A DNA stretch of 64,000 nucleotides from Anabaena subtropica FACHB-260 (lineage in GTDB: Bacteria; Cyanobacteriota; Cyanobacteriia; Cyanobacteriales; Nostocaceae), in NCBI RefSeq assembly GCF_014697105.1, contig NZ_JACJRF010000025.1, positions 17,661-81,660 on the forward strand, read 5' to 3'. The first letter of the stretch is position 1. Every line of letters begins with the position of its first letter. The notes under the pieces are model-generated. The model saw nothing but the letters and a program-made list of their open reading frames with translations. It ran no database searches and was not told the origin of the DNA. The position numbers and the translations under genes are program-made. This document shows positions 8,735 to 18,280 of this stretch, piece after piece.

Positions 8735-10084
8735 ATGAGACTTAACGAATGGATTAATAATAAATTTGTGCAATCCATTTCTACTCCAAGAGAAGCTGAA
8801 AATCAGCCTCGCCTGAAAACTCAAAAAGCCATCAAATTGTCCGTACTCACTCAGTTTTTTCCACCAGATTATGCTCCTACAGGGCAGTTAATTGAAGAAC
8901 TAGTGAAACAGTTAGGACAGCAAGGAGTGGATATTGAGGTATTTACTAGCCAACCTGGTTATGCGTTTCAATCTCAGACAGCCCCAGCAGTTGAATGGGC
9001 AGACAGAGTTAGAATTCAGCGATCGCGTACTGCTCAACTTTGGCCAGGTAGGATTCGTGGTAAAGCTGTTAATGGTGTCCTATATACTTTACGGGCTTTA
9101 CTGTATATGCTGAGGGCATGGCGGCGTAACAATGTATTATTAGTTACTACAGCTCCACCATTTTTACCAGTCATTGGGTATTTGGCTTATTTGCTGTTTC
9201 GATTACCCTATGTCTGCATACTCTACGACCTATATCCAGATATTGCGATCGCGCTAGGGGTAGTGTCTAGGCATAGTTGGCTGGCACGGATGTGGAATGC
9301 AATTAACAGACAGGTTTGGCTAAAAGCTAAGGGGATTGTGGTACTTAGCCCGGCGATGAAGCAAAAGATAGTAGCACATTGTCCCGAAGTAGCTGATAAA
9401 GTTTCGGTAATACATAGCTGGGCTAACCCGGATGCGATCGTGCCGATTCCCAAAGAAGAAAATTGGTTTGCCCACGAGTACAATTTAGTTAACAAATTCA
9501 CCGTGTTGTATTCTGGCAATATGGGTCGTTGCCATGATATTGACACCATGTTAGAAGCCGCAAAGCAACTACAAGATGAGCCAATTCAGTTTGTCTGCAT
9601 TGGTGGTGGTGCCAAACGTGAGGAATTAATTAGAGATGTGAATCGCTTAGGGTTGAACAATTTTACCTTTCTACCTTATCAAGATAAGCAAGTACTGCCC
9701 CATTCCTTAACGGCTTGTGATTTATCACTAGTGAGTGTGGATGCAATTACAGAGGGTTTAGTTGTGCCTAGCAAACTCTACTCAGCTTTAGCTTCTGGAC
9801 GACCGATTGCTGTAGTCTGTTCTCAGTCGTCATATCTGAGAGAAATTATAGCTGAAGCTGACTGTGGCAGCGCATTCGATAATGGTGACGGTCAAGGTTT
9901 AGCACAATTTATTCGCTTTCTCAGCCGTGACCCCCAAATAGGTGAACGGATGGGCAAAGCTGGTCGTCAGTATATGCGATCGCACTTCACCCCCAAAGTT
10001 ATATCTCAACAATACTTACGTGTTTTGCAACAGGCAGTATTGTTTGATGAGGTAATGACAGTACCACAAAGCAATGTAAAGTAA
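8735..10084 (+). CDS. Glycosyltransferase family 4 (WcaI/WbuB-like)
   Basis: The 449-residue protein has the GT-B fold signature of GT4 enzymes. The N-terminal strand-loop (LSVLTQFFPPDYAPTGQLIEEL, about 34-55) is typical of WcaI/WbuB-like enzymes. The C-terminal half has LYSGNMGRCHDIDTMLEAA and the donor-site region EGLVVPSKLYSALASGRPI. It should transfer a sugar from a nucleotide-sugar donor to the growing lipid-linked glycan at the inner face of the membrane. It is the first gene of the rightward EPS cluster. The exact sugar cannot be read from sequence. Confidence 0.85.
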   Translation: MRLNEWINNKFVQSISTPREAENQPRLKTQKAIKLSVLTQFFPPDYAPTGQLIEELVKQLGQQGVDIEVFTSQPGYAFQSQTAPAVEWADRVRIQRSRTAQLWPGRIRGKAVNGVLYTLRALLYMLRAWRRNNVLLVTTAPPFLPVIGYLAYLLFRLPYVCILYDLYPDIAIALGVVSRHSWLARMWNAINRQVWLKAKGIVVLSPAMKQKIVAHCPEVADKVSVIHSWANPDAIVPIPKEENWFAHEYNLVNKFTVLYSGNMGRCHDIDTMLEAAKQLQDEPIQFVCIGGGAKREELIRDVNRLGLNNFTFLPYQDKQVLPHSLTACDLSLVSVDAITEGLVVPSKLYSALASGRPIAVVCSQSSYLREIIAEADCGSAFDNGDGQGLAQFIRFLSRDPQIGERMGKAGRQYMRSHFTPKVISQQYLRVLQQAVLFDEVMTVPQSNVK

Positions 10085-10440
10085 GCATATTGGAGTTATT
10101 AAAATTTAGTAATTTCCAATAATTCGGAATAACAAGAGCGCAAAATGTTCAACTACATGGTATAAAACTATCATGAGACTAATCTAAGATTAAGAACAAA
10201 TTGAAATTAAATTTATTTCAATATAAACAAGTTCTTTATCTCAGGAAAAATAACTTTCTCAAATTACAATAGTTGTGAAATAATCAAGCAACAAATGTAA
10301 CAGGAAGAAAGAAACTCATCATTGTAATTGAATATTTTGGTAGTTCTTATTTAGGAGTTGGTCTTCGATGGTCTATATGATCTCAGTCCCTCCAACGTAG
10401 CCTTCCTGGCTCATTGTTTTTATGTATACAGGAGGTGGAA
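10085..10440. other. AT-rich intergenic region
   Basis: There are about 350 bases between the first glycosyltransferase and the next small gene. No convincing terminator or repeat is seen; only a weak ATTGGA/TCCAAT inverted pair occurs at about 10090-10121. A strong AGGAGGT at 10430-10436 belongs to the next gene. Confidence 0.4.
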
Positions 10441-10869
10441 TTGCAGAGAAGGTGTGACCAAAATCGGAAACGTTCTAAACGACGGGCTATCTACTGCCCG
10501 ATTCATGGATGCTATCTTGATAGCGTTAGCCAGAAATATAAAATATTTGCTGACCAAGCAGGTCAATTACAGCAACGAGGCATGAGCCGGCGAAATGCTT
10601 TAATGCTAGTAGCAAATCAAACGACAGTTTCTATAGAAGGGGAATGGTTAGAAGCTTTTTGGTGTGAAGAATGTCAACAGACAAAATGGTATTACGTTCG
10701 TAAGTCTGGCGATCGTAGCTATGATATTTCTCTAGCACCGCAAGAACTATGGCAGCAAGTAACAGGAGTGGTTAATTCTCAGGGCAATCCTTCCGTTAGT
10801 GAGTTCACGCGGAGGAGTTCCAGAGATGTAAATTATCAAGGTCTGAGTGGTTTCCAATCTGTGAATTAA
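10441..10869 (+). CDS. Conserved-looking small protein with two cysteine knuckles
   Basis: I do not assign a function. The start is chosen as TTG at 10441 because AGGAGGT (10430-10436) lies just upstream with normal spacing, giving 142 residues beginning LQRRCDQNRKRSKRR. A TTG at 10414 or GTG at 10435 would sit before or inside that site. The protein has a very basic N-terminus, CPIHGC and later CEEC (zinc-ribbon-like knuckles) and a WLEAFWCEECQQTKWYYVR segment. It ends 25 bases before the ABC permease gene, so it is probably part of the same transcript. A zinc-binding or nucleic-acid-binding role is possible but unproven. Confidence 0.65.
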   Translation: MQRRCDQNRKRSKRRAIYCPIHGCYLDSVSQKYKIFADQAGQLQQRGMSRRNALMLVANQTTVSIEGEWLEAFWCEECQQTKWYYVRKSGDRSYDISLAPQELWQQVTGVVNSQGNPSVSEFTRRSSRDVNYQGLSGFQSVN

Positions 10870-10894
10870 GGTATTAATCTTCAATCAATAACTT

Positions 10895-11740
10895 ATGAGT
10901 AGTAGTACAAATATTAGCTCCAAACAAGAGTTGGTGATTGAAGCGGGGCGCACCGAACAGCAGTATTGGAAAGATATATGGCGCTATAGAGAATTATTCT
11001 ATTTTCTGGCTTGGCGTGACATTTTAGTAAGGTATAAACAAACTGCGATTGGGATTGCTTGGGCATTAATTCGACCATTTCTGACGATGGTAGTGTTTTC
11101 CGTCGTCTTTGGACAGTTAGCAAAGTTACCTTCCCAAGGTGCGCCTTATCCAATTTTAGTATTCTCAGCAATGTTACCGTGGCAATTCTTCTCTAATTCT
11201 CTTTCAGAGTGCAGCAATAGTTTGATAGGTAACGCCAATTTAATCTCAAAAGTTTACTTTCCCCGTCTGATAGTACCGACTAGTGCCGTGGTAGTTAGCT
11301 TTGTAGACTTCATGATTTCGGGAATAATTTTACTAGGATTAATGGCTTGGTACAACTTTGTTCCTACTTGGCGCATTGTGACATTACCATTTTTTATTGC
11401 TATTGCCTTTGCTGCATCAATGGGTGCAGGATTATGGTTAGCTTCCTTGAATGTTAAATATCGAGACTTTCGCTATATTGTCCCCTTTATTGTGCAGTTT
11501 GGTTTATACATATCCCCAGTGGGATTTAGTAGCACCATAGTCCCAGACCAGTGGCGATTTGTGTACTCATTAAACCCAATTGTTGGTGTAATTGATGGTT
11601 TTCGCTGGGCAATTTTAGGTGGGGAATCGAACTTATATCTACCAGGCTTTTTCCTATCTTTGGCACTAGTATTTCTACTATTAATTAGTGGAATTTGGTA
11701 CTTCCGGAAAATGGAGCGAACATTTGCAGATGTGATCTAG
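10895..11740 (+). CDS. Polysaccharide ABC exporter permease (Wzm-type, ABC-2)
   Basis: The 281-residue membrane protein starts with an amphipathic segment (YWKDIWRYRELFYFLAWRDI) and then six predicted hydrophobic segments, the usual layout of ABC-2 glycan permeases such as Wzm/KpsM/TagG. The motif QTAIGIAWALIRPF is characteristic. It should form the channel that moves a lipid-linked polysaccharide across the plasma membrane with the Wzt ATPase at 12673. Unusually, an unrelated Uma2-type gene separates the two subunits. Confidence 0.9.
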   Translation: MSSSTNISSKQELVIEAGRTEQQYWKDIWRYRELFYFLAWRDILVRYKQTAIGIAWALIRPFLTMVVFSVVFGQLAKLPSQGAPYPILVFSAMLPWQFFSNSLSECSNSLIGNANLISKVYFPRLIVPTSAVVVSFVDFMISGIILLGLMAWYNFVPTWRIVTLPFFIAIAFAASMGAGLWLASLNVKYRDFRYIVPFIVQFGLYISPVGFSSTIVPDQWRFVYSLNPIVGVIDGFRWAILGGESNLYLPGFFLSLALVFLLLISGIWYFRKMERTFADVI

Positions 11741-11809
11741 TCTTAGCTATCTGAAATTATCGGTAATCACATAGAATAAAGTAGATCATCCTGGGAAAGA
11801 AAGACTGCC

Positions 11810-12568
11810 ATGTACCAAACTAACCCACCACTTCCCCCCAGTGAAGTCCTACCCACAATGTATGATCTTCCCAGCGAAGACCCAGAGGAGCCTGGTTTGC
11901 CCGATGAATTTCACAATTTCCAACCCCAACTATTGCGAGAAACCTGCCAACCAGCAAATTACCCTAGTGGGGAAATGTTCATTGGTACAGACTTAAACTT
12001 GTACTATGATGCTCGCAATCGATTGTGGCATAAAAGACCAGATTGGTTCTTAGTATTAGGGGTATCTCGCGCTCAACAGCAACAAGAAATGCGCCTCAGC
12101 TACGTTGTTTGGCAAGAAGCGATCGCACCATTTTTAGTGGTAGAATTACTCTCCCCCGGTACAGAGGCAGAAGATTTAGGACAGACGTTAAGGGATGCCA
12201 ACAAGCCGCCGACAAAATGGCAAGTGTATGAACAGAATTTACGCATTCCTTACTACGTTGTGTTTGACCGCTATCACAATTTGTTGCGAGTGTTTCAATT
12301 AACAGGAACGCGATATCAAGCAGTAGCACTTGCCGAGCCGAAATTCTGGTTTGAGGAATTAGAGTTAGGTTTAGGCGTTTGGCAGGGAAGCTATCAACAA
12401 ACAGAAGGTTTATGGCTGCGTTGGTATGATGTTACAGGTAATTGGATTCCCACTTTGGAGGAACGAGCCGAACAAGAATACCAAAGGGCTGAACAAGAAA
12501 GGCAAAGGGCTGAACGATTGGCTCAAAGATTGCGATCGCTCGGTGTAGATCCAGATACTTTAGAGTAA
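11810..12568 (+). CDS. Uma2-family putative endonuclease (DUF820)
   Basis: The 252-residue protein shows the Uma2/DUF820 pattern that is greatly expanded in cyanobacteria. It has PDWFLVLGV, then VVELLSPGTEAEDLG (about 111-125), then KWQVYEQNLRIPYYVVFD, consistent with a PD-(D/E)XK nuclease-like core. The last 35 residues are a charged coiled coil with EQEYQRAEQERQRAE. Biological function is unknown for most family members. It sits between permease and ATPase genes of the glycan exporter on the same strand, so it is probably a bystander insertion. Confidence 0.85.
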   Translation: MYQTNPPLPPSEVLPTMYDLPSEDPEEPGLPDEFHNFQPQLLRETCQPANYPSGEMFIGTDLNLYYDARNRLWHKRPDWFLVLGVSRAQQQQEMRLSYVVWQEAIAPFLVVELLSPGTEAEDLGQTLRDANKPPTKWQVYEQNLRIPYYVVFDRYHNLLRVFQLTGTRYQAVALAEPKFWFEELELGLGVWQGSYQQTEGLWLRWYDVTGNWIPTLEERAEQEYQRAEQERQRAERLAQRLRSLGVDPDTLE

Positions 12569-12672
12569 TTTTAGGATGGGCGATCGCACTAGTAAGTTTT
12601 GTGATGGATGCGAGCCTTTACATTATTTCTATTTATTAAAAAATGAATTTGATAACTGATAACTAAAAACCA

Positions 12673-13932
12673 ATGTCAGACACTATAATTCGAGTAGAAA
12701 ACCTTGATAAAAAATATATTATTGGACACCAACAACAGGAGAAATACTCTACTATCAGAGATGTGATAGCGAATGGTACTAAAGGTCTACTCAAATCTTT
12801 TCAAAATCAAAAATTTAAATCTACAAATTACCAAGAAGAATTTTGGGCGTTAAAAGATATCTCTTTTGAAATTAAACAAGGAGATAGAGTTGGAATTATT
12901 GGGCGCAACGGTGCAGGTAAATCCACCCTTTTAAAAATTCTCAGCCGCATTACTGAACCAACAAAAGGCAGTATCAAGATTAAAGGAAGAGTTGCTAGTT
13001 TACTAGAAGTAGGTACAGGCTTTCACCCAGAGTTAACCGGAAGGGAAAATATTTACCTTAATGGTGCAATTTTAGGGATGAGTAAGGCGGAGATTAAGAG
13101 CAAGTTTGATGAAATTGTAGCCTTCGCAGAGGTCGAGAAATTCTTAGACACACCAGTCAAACGATATTCATCAGGAATGTACGTGCGTTTGGCATTTGCA
13201 GTGGCAGCGCATTTAGAACCAGAAGTTTTGATTGTAGACGAAGTACTAGCTGTGGGAGATGTGCAGTTTCAAAAAAAGTGTTTAGGCAAAATGGAGGAAG
13301 TTGGTAAAGAAGGTCGAACCATTTTATTTGTTAGCCACAATATAGCAGTAGTACAAACACTTTGTAATCGTGGCATCTTTTTACAAAGAGGCAGTGTAGA
13401 AATAGATGATAGCGCATACATAGCTATCAGCACTTATCTCAAATCTCTCGAAGGAGCAGTTACAGAGAATTTATTAGAAAGAACTGATCGGCGTGGCAAA
13501 GGTTTAGTAAAGTTATCACATATAAAAATCACTACAGGTGATGATTACTCATCAACCACTTTAGCAACTGGCAGACCTGCCCGATTTGAATTTTATTTAA
13601 CAGATATCAGGCCAAAACTATCGTGCATTTTTACACTTTATGATCAATATGGTCAGCCAGTGATCAACTTTAATAGTATGATTCACGGTACACAAGATTT
13701 AACCAATCCACAAGTTGGTAAAACTTGCATTTGCGAGCTTGATGAGTTAGGAATTGTGCCTGGACGCTATCGTATGAATGTAGCCATCCTTAGTGATGGC
13801 GAATTACAAGATGCTATAGATGCAGTAACTATCGTAGATGTTGAGCCAGGAGACCTGCGAGGACGACCTATTGCAGTTGGTAGTGGATATGGCTCTGTTT
13901 GTATACATCATAGATGGATTTTACCAGTTTAA
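12673..13932 (+). CDS. Polysaccharide ABC exporter ATPase with C-terminal glycan-binding domain (Wzt-type)
   Basis: The 419-residue protein has Walker A GRNGAGKST (77-85), signature YSSGM (165-169) and Walker B LIVDE (186-190), which make up a TagH/Wzt-type ATPase. A C-terminal beta-sandwich-like extension (about 260-419) matches the Wzt domain that binds the non-reducing end of the polysaccharide before export. It should partner the permease at 10895. The presence of the extension points to export of a finished, possibly capped, chain. From here the locus becomes clearly AT-rich. Confidence 0.93.
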   Translation: MSDTIIRVENLDKKYIIGHQQQEKYSTIRDVIANGTKGLLKSFQNQKFKSTNYQEEFWALKDISFEIKQGDRVGIIGRNGAGKSTLLKILSRITEPTKGSIKIKGRVASLLEVGTGFHPELTGRENIYLNGAILGMSKAEIKSKFDEIVAFAEVEKFLDTPVKRYSSGMYVRLAFAVAAHLEPEVLIVDEVLAVGDVQFQKKCLGKMEEVGKEGRTILFVSHNIAVVQTLCNRGIFLQRGSVEIDDSAYIAISTYLKSLEGAVTENLLERTDRRGKGLVKLSHIKITTGDDYSSTTLATGRPARFEFYLTDIRPKLSCIFTLYDQYGQPVINFNSMIHGTQDLTNPQVGKTCICELDELGIVPGRYRMNVAILSDGELQDAIDAVTIVDVEPGDLRGRPIAVGSGYGSVCIHHRWILPV

Positions 13933-14019
13933 ACATAACAAGTAAGTTAAAAATTAAACATAGGTAATATTTAAGTTTTTATATTTAAAAATATTTTTAA
14001 AGTAATACATAATTAATAT

Positions 14020-15006
14020 ATGAAAATTTGTTTATTTGATCCAGGGTTAGAAAATAATCAAGGTGTGCCAAGTGCAAATTTAGGTGATTTAATTATTCAG
14101 GAAGCTGTAACTAGAGAACTAAATAGATTATTTACTCATGGAGAATTTATAAACATTGCTACTCATGAATTTCCCACAATATCTCATATCCTAACAGCTA
14201 CTAGTTGTCCACTAATTTTTGTTGGTGGAACAAATTTATTAGGTTCTAGAATGGATTATTACAAGCAATGGAAGGTATCTCTATTGCAAAAAATTATTTT
14301 GAGAAAAGCAATTCTGTTTGGCGTTGGTTGGGAAAGATATCAGGTTAGACCGAACCTATATACCAGAATTTCCTTACGCGCAGCACTCTCAACTAAACAA
14401 ATACATTCTGTTAGAGATAACTATACTAAAGAAAAACTTGAATCGGCAGGAATTAAGAATGTAATTAATACTGCTTGTCCAACAATGTGGCCGTTTATAG
14501 ATATGAACTGCCAAGATATCCCCTCAGAAAAATCTGCAAATGTATTATTAATGCTGACGGATTATTCACAAAGTCCAGAATTAGATCAAAAATTATTAGA
14601 GCTAATAGCTACCAAATATGAAAAAGTATTTGTATGGCCTCAAGGGAGAGGTGATCAAAAATACGTATCAAGTCTAGTTTCTAATCTAGCAATACCAGTT
14701 GTCATGTTAAACCACTCCTATAGTGTATTCAATGAATTCATCAATTCCGGTGTTTCATTTGACTATATAGGAACAAGATTACATGGCGGTATTAAATGCC
14801 TTTTAGCAAAAAAGCGCTCTTTAATCATAGAAATAGATAGTAGAGCTAAAGAAATAGCTAAAGATACCAATCTACCAACTTGTGAACGTGAAGATTTTCC
14901 GAGGATTGCTCAATGGATTGAAAACCCATCGAAAGTAGAAATCAAAATGCCTAAAGATTCCATAAATAGATGGAAATCACAATTCTCCATATTTAATAAA
15001 ATTTAG
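14020..15006 (+). CDS. Polysaccharide pyruvyl transferase family protein
   Basis: The 328-residue protein matches the pyruvyl transferase superfamily (CsaB/WcaK-like). Early it has PSANLGDLIIQEAV, then IFVGGTNLLGSRM (about 66-78), and near the end the conserved YIGTRLHGGIKCLLAKK with the RxHG motif (about 251-267). These enzymes usually transfer pyruvate from phosphoenolpyruvate to form a ketal on a sugar; some relatives do other modifications. It implies acidic, pyruvylated sugars in the product. It is in line with the neighbouring exporter and glycosyltransferase genes. Confidence 0.8.
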   Translation: MKICLFDPGLENNQGVPSANLGDLIIQEAVTRELNRLFTHGEFINIATHEFPTISHILTATSCPLIFVGGTNLLGSRMDYYKQWKVSLLQKIILRKAILFGVGWERYQVRPNLYTRISLRAALSTKQIHSVRDNYTKEKLESAGIKNVINTACPTMWPFIDMNCQDIPSEKSANVLLMLTDYSQSPELDQKLLELIATKYEKVFVWPQGRGDQKYVSSLVSNLAIPVVMLNHSYSVFNEFINSGVSFDYIGTRLHGGIKCLLAKKRSLIIEIDSRAKEIAKDTNLPTCEREDFPRIAQWIENPSKVEIKMPKDSINRWKSQFSIFNKI

Positions 15007-15035
15007 TTTTATAAAAAATAAATATCTTCATATTA

Positions 15036-16292
15036 ATGAATATAAAAATAGCGCTTATTAGTTATGAATATCCCCCTGATACTGCCTATGGTGGTATTGC
15101 TACTTATATGTATCAGTTAGCAAAAATGCTAAATCAAAGAGGACATTATATAGAGGTATTTACTGCTAGTCCTCATAGGAGTGGAACTTATATAGAAGAT
15201 GGAATTAAAATTCATCGTATCATTGAAGAAAATCGTAAAAATAGACGTGATTTTTCGGCTCGGATAGGTAAAATATTTGCTGAACGCCATGCTACTGTTA
15301 ATTTCGATGTCATTGAAGGAGCAGAGGCAGGCGCTCATACAAAAGGCTCTGTAGAAATTACTCCAGATATTGCACTTGTTATTAAGCTGCATACTCCAAC
15401 TTTTATGATTGATGGTATCAATTATGTTGAGCCATCTTTAAAGATGAAAGTTCGTAGGTTTGTGGGTGCATTACGCCGAGGAGAAAAACCAAAACCTTTT
15501 GTATCTTTGTACTATGATCCACATACTGATATTGAGCGTTTACATACTTTAGATGCTGATGAGATTACAACTCCTTCACAAGCACTAGGTAATAAGTTGA
15601 TTGCCGAATGGCAATTACCTTCAGAAAAGGTATTTCATATACCTAATCCGTATATACCTACCCAAGAACTTTTAAATATTCCAATTGAAACTCATACTGA
15701 TGCAGTAACATTTATTGGACGTTTAGAAATTCGTAAAGGTATTCTTGAACTTGCTCAAGCAATACCAAAAATTTTGCAACATTGTCCAAATACAAAATTT
15801 CGCTTTATTGGTGCGTTTTGGCCTTCACCTGAGCCAGGCTTAGATATGCGGCAATACATAGAGAAGAAATTGAAACGCTATAGCAAATCTCTAGAATTTA
15901 CAGGTTCTATCTCTCTTGATTCGATTCCTTCTTTTTTAGCTAATACTGATGTGTGTGTCTTTCCAAGTCGCTGGGAAAATTTCCCCAACGTATGTCTAGA
16001 AGCAATGGCAGCAGGTCGGGGAGTAGTAGGCAGTAGCGCGGGTGGTATGTTGGATATGTTGGATGATGGCAAAGCAGGGTTATTAGTTCCTCCTCATGCA
16101 CCTGAAAAAATTGCTGATGCTGTTGTTGAATTACTTAAAAATCCAAAATTGCGTATGCAGTTAGGACAAGTATCACGCGATCGCGTTCTTAGTGAATATA
16201 ACTTAGAACGAATTGCAACTTTACAGGAAGCTAGTTACATTCGAGCTATTAAGAAAAGACACGAGTTAGGAAAGAGAGTGATTAATAATTAA
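15036..16292 (+). CDS. Glycosyltransferase family 4
   Basis: The 418-residue GT-B enzyme has the N-terminal ALISYEYPPDTAYGGIATYM and a C-terminal donor site with FIGRLEIRKGILELAQA and FPSRWENFPNVCLEAMAAG. The latter contains the E-x7-E-type motif of retaining GT4 enzymes. It should add a hexose or similar sugar to the glycan. It lies 29 bases after the pyruvyl transferase gene. Its single HIP1 octamer (16177-16184) is the only one in the surrounding 10 kb. Confidence 0.87.
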   Translation: MNIKIALISYEYPPDTAYGGIATYMYQLAKMLNQRGHYIEVFTASPHRSGTYIEDGIKIHRIIEENRKNRRDFSARIGKIFAERHATVNFDVIEGAEAGAHTKGSVEITPDIALVIKLHTPTFMIDGINYVEPSLKMKVRRFVGALRRGEKPKPFVSLYYDPHTDIERLHTLDADEITTPSQALGNKLIAEWQLPSEKVFHIPNPYIPTQELLNIPIETHTDAVTFIGRLEIRKGILELAQAIPKILQHCPNTKFRFIGAFWPSPEPGLDMRQYIEKKLKRYSKSLEFTGSISLDSIPSFLANTDVCVFPSRWENFPNVCLEAMAAGRGVVGSSAGGMLDMLDDGKAGLLVPPHAPEKIADAVVELLKNPKLRMQLGQVSRDRVLSEYNLERIATLQEASYIRAIKKRHELGKRVINN

Positions 16293-16327
16293 CTTTAAAA
16301 GCTAATTTTTTGAATAGCTAATAGATA

Positions 16328-17038
16328 ATGGAACCAAGAAAAACAACTCAATTTAATTCCTCTAGATTTTATCTAGAAAAGTTTGTTAGAGAAGCGGCTG
16401 AATCCCTTCCCAGCACAGCTATTATCCTTGATGCAGGTGCTGGTAACTGTCCATACAAACCTTTGTTTTCTCATGTTCAGTATGAATCTGCTGATTTCTG
16501 CCAGTTTGATTCAGAATACGGAGAAATAGACTATGTATGTGATTTAACATCTATACCTGTTGAAAATAATAAATATGATTTAGTTATTTGCAATCAGGTT
16601 ATAGAACATATTCCCGAACCTGAAGCAACTTTAAAAGAGCTATATAGAGTATTGAAACCCAATGGTCAGTTATGGCTTTCAGCACCTTTTTTTTATGAGG
16701 AACATGGAATTCCATACGATTTTTACAGATATACTCAATTTGGTCATAAATATTTATTTGAAAAAATTGGATTTGAAATTAAAAAAATAGAGCGACTTGA
16801 AGGATATTATGGAACCTTAGCTTATCAATTAGAAACAGCTTCAAAGTCCCTTCCGGCTAATCCAAGATTTTATGGCGGTAGTTTCTCTGGTTTGATTGGA
16901 ACTAGCGTAGTCCTAATTTCTAGACCCTTGTTTAAGCTTTTATCATTCATATTTTCCTGGTTAGATATCAAATATAAAAACGTAGTATCTGGATACTGCA
17001 AAAACTATATAGTAGTTGCAGAAAAGCCAAACATATAA
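16328..17038 (+). CDS. Class I SAM-dependent methyltransferase
   Basis: The 236-residue protein has motif I ILDAGAGNCPYKPLF (about 33-47), an acidic motif region and DLVICNQVIEHIPEPEATL (about 86-104). These identify a class I SAM methyltransferase of the Methyltransf_11 type. In this setting it probably methylates a sugar or the end of the glycan. It lies 35 bases after a glycosyltransferase gene, and its stop is 4 bases before the likely ATG of the acyltransferase. Confidence 0.85.
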   Translation: MEPRKTTQFNSSRFYLEKFVREAAESLPSTAIILDAGAGNCPYKPLFSHVQYESADFCQFDSEYGEIDYVCDLTSIPVENNKYDLVICNQVIEHIPEPEATLKELYRVLKPNGQLWLSAPFFYEEHGIPYDFYRYTQFGHKYLFEKIGFEIKKIERLEGYYGTLAYQLETASKSLPANPRFYGGSFSGLIGTSVVLISRPLFKLLSFIFSWLDIKYKNVVSGYCKNYIVVAEKPNI

Positions 17039-17042
17039 ATTT

Positions 17043-18152
17043 ATGAATATAAAAAATCATATCGGCACGTTATCTTATATGCCGCAACTGGATGCTTTAC
17101 GTGCATTCGCTGTTTTTTTTATAATGATGGCCCACTATATTCCCGAGGATAACTTTCTTTATCGTATTTTCCCTTGGGGAGGAATGGGTGTTAGACTTTT
17201 CTTTGTTCTTAGTGGTTTTTTAGTAACTATTGGTTTATTAGTTTATAAAAATCAAATTGACTTAGAGAATAAAAATACCTGGTCATTGATCAGAAAATTT
17301 TATTTGCGAAGAGTTCTACGCATTCTGCCAATATACTACATAACTATTTTAATTGTATCAATTTTTAATATTGGCAACATTAGGCAACATTTATTTTGGC
17401 ATATAAGCTATTTATCAAACATTTATATTTCGTTTAATGGCTGGATTGGATATGCCTCTCATTTTTGGACTTTAGCCGTAGAAATTCAGTTTTATCTTAT
17501 CTGGCCTTTTATTATTATTTTTGCAGACAGAAAACATTTAAAACCAATAATACTACTAACAATAGCAATAGCTCCTATATCTCGTATACTTTTTTTGCTT
17601 ATAGGTGCTGATACTGCTGCAATAGCTTTTACTACATCAAATTTTGATGCTTTAGGATTTGGAGCGTTGATAGCATATTATAATTGGGAATCTTCTTTCT
17701 CTAAAATATCCTTAAATAAAGTAGGTAATTATGGATTAATAATAGGCTTATTCATTTTGATAACTGCCTATGTTTTAAGAGCATCATCCCCAGATATTGG
17801 TAAATTTAACCGTGAATACTATTTGATAATTTTGGATTTAAATGCTTATACTTTAATCTCTACATGGTTAATAATTAACGCTTCTAATGGATTTAAGGGA
17901 GTTATAGGGAAAATATTAACAGCAAAATTCATTATTTATTTGGGTAAAATTAGTTATGGAATATATTTATTCCATAATTTTATTAATGTAATTATTTTTT
18001 ATCCTAAACTATTCAAAATTCTGCACTTACCATATCCTAGTTCAATAGAAATGCAAATCATATATAAAATTTTAGCGACTGTGTTGATCTCTGCTTTATC
18101 TTGGCAGATAATTGAAAATCCTATTAATTCACTCAAATCTCGATTTAAGTAA
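17043..18152 (+). CDS. Membrane acyltransferase, family 3 (O-acetyltransferase-like)
   Basis: The 369-residue multi-spanning protein starts at ATG 17043 (MNIKNHIG), preferred over an upstream TTG that overlaps the previous gene. It has the acyltransferase-3 hallmark PQLDALRAFAVFFIMMAHY near the start with the catalytic-type His, then the RRVLRILPIYY motif and about ten hydrophobic segments. Such enzymes usually O-acetylate sugars using acyl-CoA. It probably decorates the glycan made by this locus. Confidence 0.88.
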   Translation: MNIKNHIGTLSYMPQLDALRAFAVFFIMMAHYIPEDNFLYRIFPWGGMGVRLFFVLSGFLVTIGLLVYKNQIDLENKNTWSLIRKFYLRRVLRILPIYYITILIVSIFNIGNIRQHLFWHISYLSNIYISFNGWIGYASHFWTLAVEIQFYLIWPFIIIFADRKHLKPIILLTIAIAPISRILFLLIGADTAAIAFTTSNFDALGFGALIAYYNWESSFSKISLNKVGNYGLIIGLFILITAYVLRASSPDIGKFNREYYLIILDLNAYTLISTWLIINASNGFKGVIGKILTAKFIIYLGKISYGIYLFHNFINVIIFYPKLFKILHLPYPSSIEMQIIYKILATVLISALSWQIIENPINSLKSRFK

Positions 18153-18280
18153 GAAAATATCTTCTAAGCATATTTTTGATAAACCTTTAAATCCAAAAAA
18201 AACAGATGCAACTTAGATTAGAAAAGAAATTTTGATGATATTCTTCAAGAGAGTCTGAAATTATCTAATGATACAAGTTC

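Noticed and set aside
10358..10585. Open frame of 75 codons before the two-knuckle protein
   Set aside because: It overlaps the next gene in another frame, lacks motifs, and the strong AGGAGGT at 10430 belongs to the other frame.
12096..12329. Antisense frame in the Uma2 gene
   Set aside because: No coding signs; overlaps the conserved Uma2 core.
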